Positions 8,994 to 18,363 of a DNA stretch of 64,000 nucleotides are shown here, in pieces. A program made the translations under genes and the position numbers. This stretch comes from JAVKMO01 sp031539345 (lineage in GTDB: Bacteria > Bacteroidota > Bacteroidia > Chitinophagales > Chitinophagaceae). The notes below the pieces were generated by a model that worked only from the letters and a program-made list of their open reading frames with translations, did no database searches and was not told where the DNA came from. The stretch spans positions 7,291-71,290 of the forward strand of contig JAVKMO010000023.1 in assembly GCA_031539345.1 (NCBI GenBank), read 5' to 3'. Position 1 is the first letter of the stretch. The number at the start of each line of letters is the position of its first letter.

Positions 8994-9971
8994 ATGATAA
9001 CAAAAGGTCCTGTTTCTCAATTTATACAACAACATTATAGGCATTTTAACGCAGCAAGTTTGGTTGATGCGTCTAAAGGATATGAAGCCCATTTAGCTGC
9101 TGGTGGAAAAATGATGATTACACTTGCAGGTGCAATGAGTACAGCAGAATTAGGGATTTCATTGGCAGAGATGATTCGTCAAGACAAAGTGCAAATCATT
9201 TCATGCACAGGGGCAAATTTAGAAGAAGACGTGATGAATTTGGTTGCCCACTCACACTATAAACGCGTTCCTCACTATAGAGATTTAAGCCCCAAGGATG
9301 AATGGGATTTATTAGAAAAGGGCTATAACAGAGTAACAGATACTTGCATTCCTGAAGAAGAAGCATTTCGGAAAATTCAACACCATATTTATAAAATATG
9401 GAAAGATGCAGATAGCAAAAATGAATCTTATCTGCCGCATGAATTTATGTATCAATTATTACGAAGTAAAGTCATGGAATCGGATTATGAAATTGACCCA
9501 AAAGATAGTTGGCTTTTAGCGGCGGCAGAAAAAAATATTCCGTTAATCGTTCCAGGTTGGGAAGATTCTACAATGGGAAATATTTTTGCGTCTTATTGTA
9601 TCAAAAAAGAATTGAAACCCACTACAGTAAAAAACGGTATTGAATACATGATTTTTTTATCTGATTGGTATAGAAAAAATTCGGCAGGGCAGGGGGTAGG
9701 TTTTTTTCAAATTGGAGGAGGCATTGCTGGCGATTTTCCGATTTGTGTTGTGCCAATGATGTATCAAGATTTAGAATGGCATGATGTACCATTTTGGTCT
9801 TATTTTTGTCAAATTTCAGACTCTACAACCTCGTATGGTTCTTATAGTGGGGCTGTTCCAAACGAAAAAATCACGTGGGGGAAATTAGACATCAATACGC
9901 CAAAATATATTATTGAAAGCGATGCGACTATTGTTGCACCTTTAGTTTTTGCATACCTATTGGGCTGGTAA
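8994..9971 (+). CDS. Deoxyhypusine synthase family protein
   Basis: NAD-dependent spermidine-cleaving enzyme family. The 325 residues include the NAD-binding segments AGAMSTAELG (about 45-54) and SCTGANLEEDV (70-80), GGGIAGDFPI near 241 and the active-site lysine in TWGKLD at K297, equivalent to the human K329 that forms the enzyme intermediate. Eukaryotes and archaea use it to modify eIF5A. Bacteria have no hypusinated EF-P of that type, so bacterial members are thought to make homospermidine or related polyamines. The exact product here is unknown. The following prenyl synthase starts 10 nt after the stop. Confidence 0.88.
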   Translation: MITKGPVSQFIQQHYRHFNAASLVDASKGYEAHLAAGGKMMITLAGAMSTAELGISLAEMIRQDKVQIISCTGANLEEDVMNLVAHSHYKRVPHYRDLSPKDEWDLLEKGYNRVTDTCIPEEEAFRKIQHHIYKIWKDADSKNESYLPHEFMYQLLRSKVMESDYEIDPKDSWLLAAAEKNIPLIVPGWEDSTMGNIFASYCIKKELKPTTVKNGIEYMIFLSDWYRKNSAGQGVGFFQIGGGIAGDFPICVVPMMYQDLEWHDVPFWSYFCQISDSTTSYGSYSGAVPNEKITWGKLDINTPKYIIESDATIVAPLVFAYLLGW

Positions 9972-9981
9972 AAGTTTAAAA

Positions 9982-10959
9982 ATGCGTTCTCATTTTCAAA
10001 CTTTTAGTGCTGTCTTAGATGCCCACATAGCGGGTATTCGATACGCCCAAAAACCTTACAATTTATACGAACCCATTACGCATATTTTAGACTTAAAAGG
10101 CAAACGTATTCGTCCTTTATTGAGCCTGATGACGTATCATTTGTTAGGAAAAAAAATCGATGAACAAATTTTAAATGCAGCAACAGCAATTGAATTCTTT
10201 CACAATTTTACGCTCATTCATGATGATATTATAGACAACTCTTCGTATCGCCGAGGAGAATTAACGGTGCATAAAAAATTTGGTATCAATGCGGGCATTT
10301 TAAGTGGCGACGCATTGATGATTTTAGCCTATCAACAATTAGACAAATTACCCGCAGCTTATTTCCCCCTTGTATTAAAAACGTTTAATTCAATTGCAAT
10401 GGGCATTTGTGAAGGGCAACAATTAGACATCAATTTTGAAACACAAGACGATGTTTCATTGGACGAATATTTTAAAATGATAGAATTAAAAACGTCCATT
10501 TTGCTTGGTTTATCATTTCAAATTGCGGGATTACTTGCAGGAGTGAGCGAAAAAGAACAACAGTTATTATTTGAAGTAGGTAAAAATTTAGGTATTGCGT
10601 ATCAAATTCAAGATGATTATTTAGACACTTTTGGTGATTTTGAAAAATTTGGAAAACCAATTGGCAATGATATTATACTCAATAAAAAAACTTATCTTTC
10701 TATTGTAGCAAAGCAACAAGCTGATGAAAAGAATCGGCAAAAATTAAATCAATTGCAAGTAGAACAACATACAGAAAAAAAAATTAGAGCAACAACACAA
10801 CTATTTCATGAATTGCAAATTCCTCAGCAAACAAAGACATGTATTAATGCTTATGTTCAGCTTTTAGAAACTGCATTGCAAGAATTATCATGCTTAGATC
10901 AAACAGCAAAACAGCAAATTCTCAACCTTGTTTTTGCACTCATCGATCGCAATGATTAG
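9982..10959 (+). CDS. Polyprenyl (trans-isoprenyl) diphosphate synthase
   Basis: Class I isoprenyl diphosphate synthase of 326 residues that extends allylic diphosphates with isopentenyl diphosphate. It carries both Asp-rich Mg motifs: DDIID at 81-85 followed by RR at 90-91, and DDYLD at 211-215. GKRIRPLL near 40-47 and GICEGQ near 141 are also typical. The chosen ATG at 9982 avoids overlap with the preceding gene; an open frame continues 11 codons upstream into it. The product may be an octaprenyl- or heptaprenyl-type chain for menaquinone, but chain length cannot be told from sequence alone. Confidence 0.9.
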   Translation: MRSHFQTFSAVLDAHIAGIRYAQKPYNLYEPITHILDLKGKRIRPLLSLMTYHLLGKKIDEQILNAATAIEFFHNFTLIHDDIIDNSSYRRGELTVHKKFGINAGILSGDALMILAYQQLDKLPAAYFPLVLKTFNSIAMGICEGQQLDINFETQDDVSLDEYFKMIELKTSILLGLSFQIAGLLAGVSEKEQQLLFEVGKNLGIAYQIQDDYLDTFGDFEKFGKPIGNDIILNKKTYLSIVAKQQADEKNRQKLNQLQVEQHTEKKIRATTQLFHELQIPQQTKTCINAYVQLLETALQELSCLDQTAKQQILNLVFALIDRND

Positions 10960-10986
10960 TCTATCTTTAACTTAAAAATATAAACA

Positions 10987-12291
10987 ATGAAAATAAGCGT
11001 TATTGGCACTGGTTACGTAGGTTTAGTAACAGGTACTTGTTTGGCAGAAACAGGTAATGATGTAATTTGTATGGATATTGACATACAAAAAGTACAATCT
11101 CTACAACAAGGTAAAATTACAATTTATGAACCCGGTCTAGAAAATATTTTTCTCCGGAATTTAAAGGAGCAACGCTTGCGTTTTACTAACGACATTGAAA
11201 GTGTTGTTACACATGGCGATATTATTTTCTTAGCCTTGCCAACCCCACCTGGTGAAGATGGGTCAGCAGATTTGTCTTACATTTTGAATGTGTCCGAGCA
11301 GTTAGGACGGCTGATTAAAAACTATAAAGTCATTGTTGATAAAAGTACTGTACCTGTAGGAACATCACAAAAAGTACGCACCGCAATTGCTAAAAATTGC
11401 AAGGTGAATATTGATGTTGTGTCGAACCCAGAATTTTTGAGAGAAGGTTTTGCTGTTGAAGATTTTTTAAAACCTGACCGCATTGTTATTGGTACAACAT
11501 CACAACAAGCAGAAAAATTGATGCAAGAACTATATGCTCCTTATGTGCGACAAGGAAACCCAATTATTATCATGGACGAAGCATCTGCAGAACTTACGAA
11601 ATATGCTGCCAATGCCTTTTTAGCCATGAAAATTTCTTTTATGAATGAGGTGGCTTTATTATGCGAAAAAGTTGGTGCAAATGTAGATATGATTAGACGA
11701 GGTATAGGAACAGACGACAGAATTGGCAAAAGATTTCTTTTTCCAGGTATTGGATATGGTGGGTCTTGCTTTCCTAAAGATGTACAAGCACTACATAAAA
11801 CAGCACAAGATTTTAAGTATGATTTTAAAATTTTAAGTGCCGTTATGTTGGTGAATAAGGAACAACGTCTACATTTTATTCATCGTATCATCAGCCATTT
11901 CAATAACGATTTAAAAGGAAAAAAAATTGCCTTGTGGGGTTTGGCTTTTAAACCGAATACCGATGACATTCGTGAAGCACCAGCCTTGGATATTATAGAG
12001 CATTTACTTCAACACGGAGCAACCATCAACGCCTATGACCCAGAAGCTATGCCACATGTTCAAAAACGCATGAATGGCAACACCGCCATACAATTTAAAA
12101 ATAATATGTACGAGTGTACAACGAATGCAGACGCACTTATTGTTGCAACAGAATGGAACGAATTTAGAACCCCCAATTGGGAACGTTTAGAACAAACCTT
12201 TACAGCAAAAATTATTTTTGACGGACGCAATGTGTTTGAACCGGCCATCATGAAACAAAAGGGATACACTTATATAAGTATCGGGAGATAA
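10987..12291 (+). CDS. ugd: UDP-glucose 6-dehydrogenase
   Basis: Oxidises UDP-glucose to UDP-glucuronate with two NAD+, feeding surface polysaccharide synthesis. It is 434 residues long. The Rossmann start MKISVIGTGYVG, DKSTVPVGT near 118, NPEFLREG (147-154) and the catalytic cysteine in GGSCFPKD (C261) are all in place, with a C-terminal UDP-binding Rossmann domain (WGLAFKPNTDDIREAP). UDP-N-acetylmannosamine dehydrogenases are relatives, but the motifs favour Ugd. It starts 27 nt after the prenyl synthase gene. Confidence 0.93.
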   Translation: MKISVIGTGYVGLVTGTCLAETGNDVICMDIDIQKVQSLQQGKITIYEPGLENIFLRNLKEQRLRFTNDIESVVTHGDIIFLALPTPPGEDGSADLSYILNVSEQLGRLIKNYKVIVDKSTVPVGTSQKVRTAIAKNCKVNIDVVSNPEFLREGFAVEDFLKPDRIVIGTTSQQAEKLMQELYAPYVRQGNPIIIMDEASAELTKYAANAFLAMKISFMNEVALLCEKVGANVDMIRRGIGTDDRIGKRFLFPGIGYGGSCFPKDVQALHKTAQDFKYDFKILSAVMLVNKEQRLHFIHRIISHFNNDLKGKKIALWGLAFKPNTDDIREAPALDIIEHLLQHGATINAYDPEAMPHVQKRMNGNTAIQFKNNMYECTTNADALIVATEWNEFRTPNWERLEQTFTAKIIFDGRNVFEPAIMKQKGYTYISIGR

Positions 12292-12318
12292 TTTATGGTT
12301 TTACTTGTTGTGAACAAA

Positions 12319-12396
12319 ATTGAACATGAAAAATAAGTATTCGCAATCATCAAACCGGCTTTGCAAAGTGGGAGAATCGAGGCTCAGATGTTGAAT
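12319..12396. repeat. Candidate attC-like or dispersed repeat in the ugd/DUF2752 gap
   Basis: A 78-bp patch, clearly richer in G+C than its surroundings, between two convergent genes. Its ends are ATTGAAC on the left and GTTGAAT on the right, which are inverted copies with one mismatch. The right end fits the integron core GTTRRRY. It holds a small palindrome CTTTGCAAAG, but no long paired arms. It lies about 33 bp beyond the stop of the DUF2752 gene. Weak evidence; it could be a gene remnant. Confidence 0.25.
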
Positions 12397-12428
12397 TTAT
12401 GACCAAATTTTATTGAAAATAGGCTATA

Positions 12429-12737
12429 CTAAATATTTTTTCGTAAAATTCTTTTAGGATAAAGCATTTTTATCCATAAATAAAAAAGCAGGGGAAATAC
12501 AATAACCACAAAGTGATTAAGCTGATACGCTTTGTACAAATCAAAGTGAATGACTGCAATCATAGCTCTTGTTATACCACAGCCGTAACAGTTTTGTCCA
12601 ACGACGTGTTTAAATAAACAAATTGATTGTTGTTCTGTCAGCCATTCAACAGAAATGAAATGACAGATAAAGGGAATACAGAAAAAAAAGATTTGTGTGA
12701 GTCTTTTATTTATTAACCAATTTGTTACCTGACGCAT
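12429..12737 (-). CDS. DUF2752 membrane protein
   Basis: Small membrane protein of 102 residues with the DUF2752 signature: a CYGCGITRAMIA motif after the first helix and a basic C-terminal tail. Two hydrophobic helices are visible (about 17-34 and 75-92 of the product). The function of the family is unknown. The frame can be extended to a TTG at 12758, but the ATG at 12737 is preferred. Either way the start overlaps the end of the zinc-ribbon/TM2 gene upstream (stop at 12706), so the two are likely translated together. Confidence 0.8.
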   Translation of the reverse strand: MRQVTNWLINKRLTQIFFFCIPFICHFISVEWLTEQQSICLFKHVVGQNCYGCGITRAMIAVIHFDLYKAYQLNHFVVIVFPLLFYLWIKMLYPKRILRKNI

Positions 12738-13116
12738 CTTTAAAGTTTCCAATAGCAATTAAAATCAGGTCAATAAATGTCCAAATATAGCAACCTCCTA
12801 AAGTGAAGAGTTGAACAAGTCCAATAACAATATGACCCGTATAAAAACGATGAATGCCGAGCCCACCCGTAAAAATGCACAACAATAAAGTCGCCAACCA
12901 ATCTTTGCTTTCGGACTGATTCATGTCTTTGTTTGCGGTATCTATTTTTACGTCTTCGTTTATAGGAACGCCACATTTCATACAGATGTTTGCATTTGGA
13001 GCTGTATCTGACTTACAGTTATAACAGTACTTATTTTCTGCTTTTGGAGGCGTGCCACAAGCAACGCACATAATGGCTTTTTCAGAAACTTCATTTCCAC
13101 AATTTCTACAATACAT
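12706..13116 (-). CDS. Double zinc-ribbon TM2-domain protein
   Basis: Product of 136 residues. The N-terminal half has two zinc ribbons: CRNC...CVAC (residues 3-20) and CYNC...CMKC (about 31-48), four CxxC pairs in all. A Lys/Asp/Ser-rich linker follows. The C-terminal half is a TM2 domain: two helices around GGLGIHRFYTGH and a G-rich turn ending in DLILIAIGNFKD. TM2 proteins are small membrane proteins of unknown role. The gene overlaps the DUF2752 gene. The pair may act together, perhaps sensing or scaffolding at the membrane. Confidence 0.85.
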   Translation of the reverse strand: MYCRNCGNEVSEKAIMCVACGTPPKAENKYCYNCKSDTAPNANICMKCGVPINEDVKIDTANKDMNQSESKDWLATLLLCIFTGGLGIHRFYTGHIVIGLVQLFTLGGCYIWTFIDLILIAIGNFKDASGNKLVNK

Positions 13117-13158
13117 AAATCTTATTTTAAGGTGAAGAAAAGGTTGAGTGCTAAAAAA

Positions 13159-15414
13159 TTAATTTTTAGGATTTTGTTCAAGGGCAAACATTTTTTTTCC
13201 AATCATTTCTTTTAAAATAGAAACTGTTTCTATCAATTGAATGTCTTTGCGTAAACTTTTTGCCCATTCTTGATTGCGTTGGTTTTTATCTTCTTCTTTA
13301 AATTTTTGTTTGTCGATTGCCATCAAATTGACGTTGATGCTGTCTTTGTATTGTTTGACACTGCTATCAATTTTTTCTGCAATGTGTTTAATGTGTTGTT
13401 TTTGTTGAACAAAACTGTCTAATTGGAGTGGGGTATTGAGGTTGCGTAAATCAAAGAGTGTTTTTGTATTTTCTTTAATTGCTTTAAAATAAGGGTTGGC
13501 AGCAATTTTTGTATTGGCGTTTTCAATTAGTTTCGTTTTATCAAAATTCGAGTACATCCAAGGTTTGAATTCTGCACTTGCAATTTGGTCATAAGGCATT
13601 GCATTGATATTGTCGTTTTCTTTGATTTTTAAATATTCTAATCGACTTGGAAAAATAATATCGGGTACAACGCCTAAGCGTTGAGTTGAATTTCCATTGA
13701 TGCGATAAAATTTTTGAATACTGAGTTTGATTGTTCCCATTTCTTTGACTGCTGTATCATTCCAATTTGGGGGCAATCCAAGTGGCTTTGTTGTTTGTAC
13801 AGTTCCTTTGCCATAGGTCGTGTTTCCGACAACAATTCCTCGTTGGTAATCTTGCATCGCAGCAGCAAAAATTTCAGAAGCCGAAGCACTCAATTCATTC
13901 ACCATAATCGTCATTGGACCTGGATATAAAATCCATTTGTATTTGTCTTCTAACGTTGATGTTCTACCTTGTTTGTTTTTTATTTGAACAATAGGACCGC
14001 TTGAAATAAAGAAGCCTGCCATTTGAACTACATCATGCAAAGACCCTCCGCCATTATTTCTTAAGTCAATAACAATGCCGTCAATGTTTTCTTTTTTTAA
14101 TTTTTCAATTTCTGTGGCTGCATCAATATAGCTTTGACTTCCATTTTCAGCATCTCCAAAATCAGCGTAAAATTCTGGCACATAGAGAAAACCAATTTTA
14201 TATCCATCTTCTTCTATAATGGCACTTTTAACTAAAGTTTCATCTGTTTTTACCTCTTCTCGAACAATTTTAATTGTTTCTATTTCTCCTGTAAGGTGTT
14301 TTATTTCTAAAGTTACAACTGTGCCTTGGTCGCCACGAATCAATTTTACGGCTTCTGTAGTTTCATAATTCATCATATCTACTAAGGTGTCATTGCCTTG
14401 ACCGACACGTAAAATAATATCACCAGCTAATATTTTTTTTGACTTTAATGCAGCACCACCCAAAAGAAGTTTTTCAATTTTTATGCCGTTATCATCTTCT
14501 CTTAATTGTGCACCAATGCCATAAAATTTTTTCTTCATTGACTCGTCAAATGAACGCTTTTCAGCTGGTGGCAAAAATGAAGTATGTGGATCTAAGGTTT
14601 CTAAAATGGTATTGATATAAATGTTGAATTTTTCATCGATGTTAAATCGTTTTTCTACACGCTCAAACAATTTAGTGAAAATTTTTGTGATTTTTTTTCT
14701 CACATCTTTCTCAATCACGCTATCTGCTTTAATGACATAAGAAGTGTCTTTTGATTTAATATGACCCAATGAATCAACGTAACTATTTTTCTTCTTCCGT
14801 GCCATTTCATTTTCATAACGGTCAATCATCATGTATTTTAAATATTGTTTCCAAGCCTTTTGCCTTAATGCAGTTTTTGCTTTTGGGGATAAGTTATGGT
14901 CATTTAAAAATGCAACTGAATCTCTTTCTGAATTAAAACTATCTATTGAAGAAAACGTAATTGGTGTATCCAATAATTGAAAAACAATGCGCTTATTTTC
15001 TTTTGACCTGATATTGTAAATAGAATCTACAGCCACTAAAAAATGATATTGTTTCGTGTTCCATTCATTATCTAAAGTGTATTCATATTTTTTTAAAGCG
15101 TCAATATCTGATTGAAAGAAAATGAGTTTGTCGTTGTCAATGTCATTCAAATAAGTTTTGAAAAGAATGGCAGAAAAACTGTCATTAAACGGTTTTAAAG
15201 CATAATAATCTTTCTCTAAAGTGTTTTCTGTTTTTTCAATGATATAGTCAAATCTTGTCAATTGTTTTTGACTTAAAATGAATTGTGATGTTGGGGTTAC
15301 TCGCTCTTTATGTGCCAGAGGTTTTTTTGTTTTGGGCAAACGGTTTTGACCGAAAGCCGCATGATAGAAGAAACATTCAAATACTAAAAAACTTAAAATA
15401 ACAAAACGTAGCAT
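13159..15414 (-). CDS. prc: Carboxy-terminal processing protease (Prc/Tsp type, S41)
   Basis: Periplasmic S41 endopeptidase of 751 residues that trims or degrades envelope proteins from their C-termini. Layout: signal peptide (1-22, ending AAFGQ); helical N-terminal domain; PDZ domain (about 290-385) with the carboxylate loop FYGIGAQL; S41 core with the Ser-Lys dyad. NELSASASEIFAAAMQDY places the serine at about 511 and GNTTYGKGTVQT the lysine at 536, the 25-residue spacing seen in E. coli Prc. A charged helical C-terminal domain follows. It is transcribed alone or with mtaB upstream (84 bp gap). Confidence 0.93.
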   Translation of the reverse strand: MLRFVILSFLVFECFFYHAAFGQNRLPKTKKPLAHKERVTPTSQFILSQKQLTRFDYIIEKTENTLEKDYYALKPFNDSFSAILFKTYLNDIDNDKLIFFQSDIDALKKYEYTLDNEWNTKQYHFLVAVDSIYNIRSKENKRIVFQLLDTPITFSSIDSFNSERDSVAFLNDHNLSPKAKTALRQKAWKQYLKYMMIDRYENEMARKKKNSYVDSLGHIKSKDTSYVIKADSVIEKDVRKKITKIFTKLFERVEKRFNIDEKFNIYINTILETLDPHTSFLPPAEKRSFDESMKKKFYGIGAQLREDDNGIKIEKLLLGGAALKSKKILAGDIILRVGQGNDTLVDMMNYETTEAVKLIRGDQGTVVTLEIKHLTGEIETIKIVREEVKTDETLVKSAIIEEDGYKIGFLYVPEFYADFGDAENGSQSYIDAATEIEKLKKENIDGIVIDLRNNGGGSLHDVVQMAGFFISSGPIVQIKNKQGRTSTLEDKYKWILYPGPMTIMVNELSASASEIFAAAMQDYQRGIVVGNTTYGKGTVQTTKPLGLPPNWNDTAVKEMGTIKLSIQKFYRINGNSTQRLGVVPDIIFPSRLEYLKIKENDNINAMPYDQIASAEFKPWMYSNFDKTKLIENANTKIAANPYFKAIKENTKTLFDLRNLNTPLQLDSFVQQKQHIKHIAEKIDSSVKQYKDSINVNLMAIDKQKFKEEDKNQRNQEWAKSLRKDIQLIETVSILKEMIGKKMFALEQNPKN

Positions 15415-15498
15415 ACAAGATTTTTTTTAAAGAAATACGAACCTAAACAAAAATAAGACTTAGTGATAGTGAGCCAATAGTCATTGAGAAAATAATAA

Positions 15499-16749
15499 TC
15501 AGATGATTTGCCAATCAACAAGTTTATTTTCTAATCCTTGTTGATAGAGCGTTTTAATTTTAATATAATTATCTGTATAGCCTTCTATGGTATTATCATT
15601 TTGTTTGCTTTCAAACAAAACTTGGCGTATAGTTTGAATATGTTGGCTATAAAAATGGGCACTTTTTTTAAATGACAAATTGCGTAAAACCTTGTTGCGT
15701 TGTTTGCGTACGTGCATGGGAATGCTATCAGAGAAAGTTGCTGCCAATGTATTATTGCGTTCAGAATACGTAAATACGTGCAAATAAGACACATCTAAAT
15801 TGTCTATGAAATCAACACATTCGACAAATTCTTCTTCTGTTTCACCAGGAAATCCAACAATCACATCAACGCCAATGCCACAATGGGGGATAAGTTGCTT
15901 GATGCGTTGAATTTTTTCTGCGTACAATTCTTTTTGATAACGCCGACGCATTAAGCCCAAAATTTTATTGCTTCCACTTTGTAAAGGGATATGAAAATGT
16001 GGCATGAAGTTTTTACTCGTGCGAACAATTTCAATAATGTCATCGGTCAATAAATTCGGTTCTATAGACGAGATTCTGAATCGTGGCGACACTTCTAAAG
16101 CTGCCAATTGTTGAACGACAGACGTAAAATTAGTTTGTTCAAATTCGTAGTCACCCAAATTGACTCCTGTTAATACAATCTCTTGAATGCCTTTTGAAAC
16201 AAGCGTTTGTACATTATTGAGAATGTTTTCCATTGTGTCGCTGCGACTTTTTCCACGTGCCAAAGGAATGGTGCAATAAGAACAATTGTAATTGCAGCCG
16301 TCTTGAATTTTCAAAAAAGCACGCGTTCTGTCTTGATAGGAAAAAGCACTTTTAAAATCTTCTACGCTATCAATTTCACAACCATGCACCTGTGCCGTTT
16401 GTTGTTTCGTTAGGGTTTGAATATGCTCAGTCAAGTTAAATTTTTCACTCGCACCAAGCACCAAATCAACACCTTCAAGTGCTGCAATTTCTTGTGGATT
16501 TAATTGGGCATAGCACCCCGTTACAACAATGAAAGCGGCTGGGTTTTTTTTATGTAAAGACCTGATGATTTGTTTGCATTCTTTGTCTGCATTGTCTGTT
16601 ACCGAGCAAGTATTTAAAATGTAAATATCAGCAAGCTCGTCAATCGATTTTGACACATACCCTTGGTTTTGCAATTGTCTTGACAGCGTTGATGATTCTG
16701 AAAAATTTAATTTGCAACCTAAAGTATGAAGGGCAAAAGTTGTTTGCAT
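15499..16749 (-). CDS. mtaB: tRNA t6A37 methylthiotransferase MtaB
   Basis: Radical-SAM enzyme that adds a methylthio group to t6A37 of tRNAs reading ANN codons. The 416 residues show the N-terminal UPF0004 domain with three cluster cysteines (C12, C48, C79), the radical-SAM CxxxCxxC at C152/C156/C159 within DGCNYNCSYCTIP, GIGVDVIVGFPGETEEEF near 285, and a C-terminal TRAM-like beta region. The start MQTTFALHTLGCKLNF is typical of MtaB rather than MiaB or RimO. Confidence 0.92.
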   Translation of the reverse strand: MQTTFALHTLGCKLNFSESSTLSRQLQNQGYVSKSIDELADIYILNTCSVTDNADKECKQIIRSLHKKNPAAFIVVTGCYAQLNPQEIAALEGVDLVLGASEKFNLTEHIQTLTKQQTAQVHGCEIDSVEDFKSAFSYQDRTRAFLKIQDGCNYNCSYCTIPLARGKSRSDTMENILNNVQTLVSKGIQEIVLTGVNLGDYEFEQTNFTSVVQQLAALEVSPRFRISSIEPNLLTDDIIEIVRTSKNFMPHFHIPLQSGSNKILGLMRRRYQKELYAEKIQRIKQLIPHCGIGVDVIVGFPGETEEEFVECVDFIDNLDVSYLHVFTYSERNNTLAATFSDSIPMHVRKQRNKVLRNLSFKKSAHFYSQHIQTIRQVLFESKQNDNTIEGYTDNYIKIKTLYQQGLENKLVDWQII

Positions 16750-16865
16750 AAAAAAGAAACAATAAGAAAAAAAATAAACCCTGACAAATCTATTTTAAAC
16801 TTTGATGCGTAGTCAAGGTTTGTCTTTAATTCTTCCTTAAAATAGTCATCACTAAACGAAGACAT

Positions 16866-18224
16866 TTAAAAAGTAGTTACAGCGTTACTCAAATCATATA
16901 TAAAACTTTCTTTCAAAATATTTTTTACAATACTACTGCCTGCGGCACTTCTAGTACCTCCTGCACAATGGATCAATATTGGTTTGTTAGCAGGTATTTC
17001 ATTGGTTCGTTCTCTGAGTTCGGCTAATGGTATATTGATGGCATTTGCAAAAATTTGTTTCTCTTTTACTTCACTTGTATTGCGAATATCAACAATAGTA
17101 TAATCATCTACATTGTTTTTAAAATGCTCCAGATTAAATTCATCTTCTTTAGTTACACAAAATTGTCCTAAAAATGCTCCTTTAATCTGTTTTTCATAAC
17201 CAATTTTTGCGATTCGTTCTGTCAGTTCATCTAATTGTGTTTCGGTTTCTGCCACTAAATAAAATGCTTCGTTTGGTGCAACAATACTTCCTAACCAAGT
17301 TTCAAACTTCCCTCCAATTTGTAGGTTAATACTGTTTTCAAAATGTCCTTCTTTAAAAATCGCCTGAGGTCTTACATCAATAATCAATACATTTTTTTCA
17401 ATTCTGTTTAAACAAGCTTCACAGGTTATTTTTTCCATTCGATTAACCATTTCAATGCTTGATGCAAAAGGCTCTGCTCCTTTTTTATTAAGAGCCACAT
17501 CAAATCCAAAATATTTTGGTATAAAGGGTTGATCTGCAATTAAGCTTTTGATAAAATCAGCTTCTTGCATAGTTTGTAAGCTCCAATTATTTATTTTTTC
17601 TGCACCGATAGTACTGCTATTTGCCTCACTCAAACCCTTGCCACACAAGGAACCTGCACCATGTGCTGGATAAACCAATACACCATCTGCCAAAGGCATT
17701 AACCTATTTCTCAAACTGTGGTACATATCTTTTGCTAAACTTTCTCTCGTTGCTATAATGTTTCCTACTTGCTCTCTTAAATCGGGTCTGCCACAGTCTC
17801 CAATAAACAAAGTGTCGCCAGTAAATACAGCCTCGTCTTTTCCATCAACTTCTAATACTATAGAAATACTATCAGGTGAATGTCCTGGAGTATTCATTGC
17901 TTTAAGTATTGTATTTCCTAATTGAATAGTAGCACCATCGTCAAAAGTACTGTGTGAATATTCTGCTCCTACTAATTTACTTACATAAATAATAGCACCA
18001 GTGGTTTGATGAATTTCTAAATGGCTGCTTACAAAATCGGCGTGTGGGTGCGTTTCAATTACGCCTATAATTTTTGAATTGTGTTGTTGTGCAAAATTGT
18101 AATAGGGTTGGGGGTTACGAGCAGGGTCAATCAATATCATTTCTCCATTGCTAACAATAGCATAGGCATAATGGGATAGTGGTTTGTCCTCAAATTGTTG
18201 AATGAAAAATTTTGTAGGGTTCAT
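16866..18224 (-). CDS. MBL-fold hydrolase with two rhodanese domains (persulfide-dioxygenase-like)
   Basis: Product of 452 residues. The N-terminal metallo-beta-lactamase fold (about 1-240) has ETHPHADFVSSH at 57-68, GHSPDS and FTGDTLFIGDCGRPDL, matching the ETHE1/persulfide-dioxygenase branch, in which the residue after HAD is commonly F. Two rhodanese domains follow. The first (about 265-350) has no cysteine in its active loop and looks inactive. The second has IHCAGGTRSA with C420. Expected role: oxidation or transfer of sulfane sulfur from glutathione or other low-mass persulfides. The sulfite-exporter-like gene lies just upstream on the same strand. Confidence 0.88.
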   Translation of the reverse strand: MNPTKFFIQQFEDKPLSHYAYAIVSNGEMILIDPARNPQPYYNFAQQHNSKIIGVIETHPHADFVSSHLEIHQTTGAIIYVSKLVGAEYSHSTFDDGATIQLGNTILKAMNTPGHSPDSISIVLEVDGKDEAVFTGDTLFIGDCGRPDLREQVGNIIATRESLAKDMYHSLRNRLMPLADGVLVYPAHGAGSLCGKGLSEANSSTIGAEKINNWSLQTMQEADFIKSLIADQPFIPKYFGFDVALNKKGAEPFASSIEMVNRMEKITCEACLNRIEKNVLIIDVRPQAIFKEGHFENSINLQIGGKFETWLGSIVAPNEAFYLVAETETQLDELTERIAKIGYEKQIKGAFLGQFCVTKEDEFNLEHFKNNVDDYTIVDIRNTSEVKEKQIFANAINIPLAELRERTNEIPANKPILIHCAGGTRSAAGSSIVKNILKESFIYDLSNAVTTF

Positions 18225-18363
18225 TTTTATTGAAATTTATTTTTTTGAAAAGTTGATAAATAATTCTGTGGTATTTCTTTGTGCTACTGAATTGTAGCAA
18301 GTTTCCATTGTGTTGATTTTAAAATAAGGTGAAAAGAGTTTTTGATTAATTGTATCATTTTTT

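Noticed and set aside
17000..18224. Loss of the MBL active site because HADF replaces HADH
   Set aside because: HADF is the normal form in persulfide-dioxygenase relatives, so it does not show inactivation.
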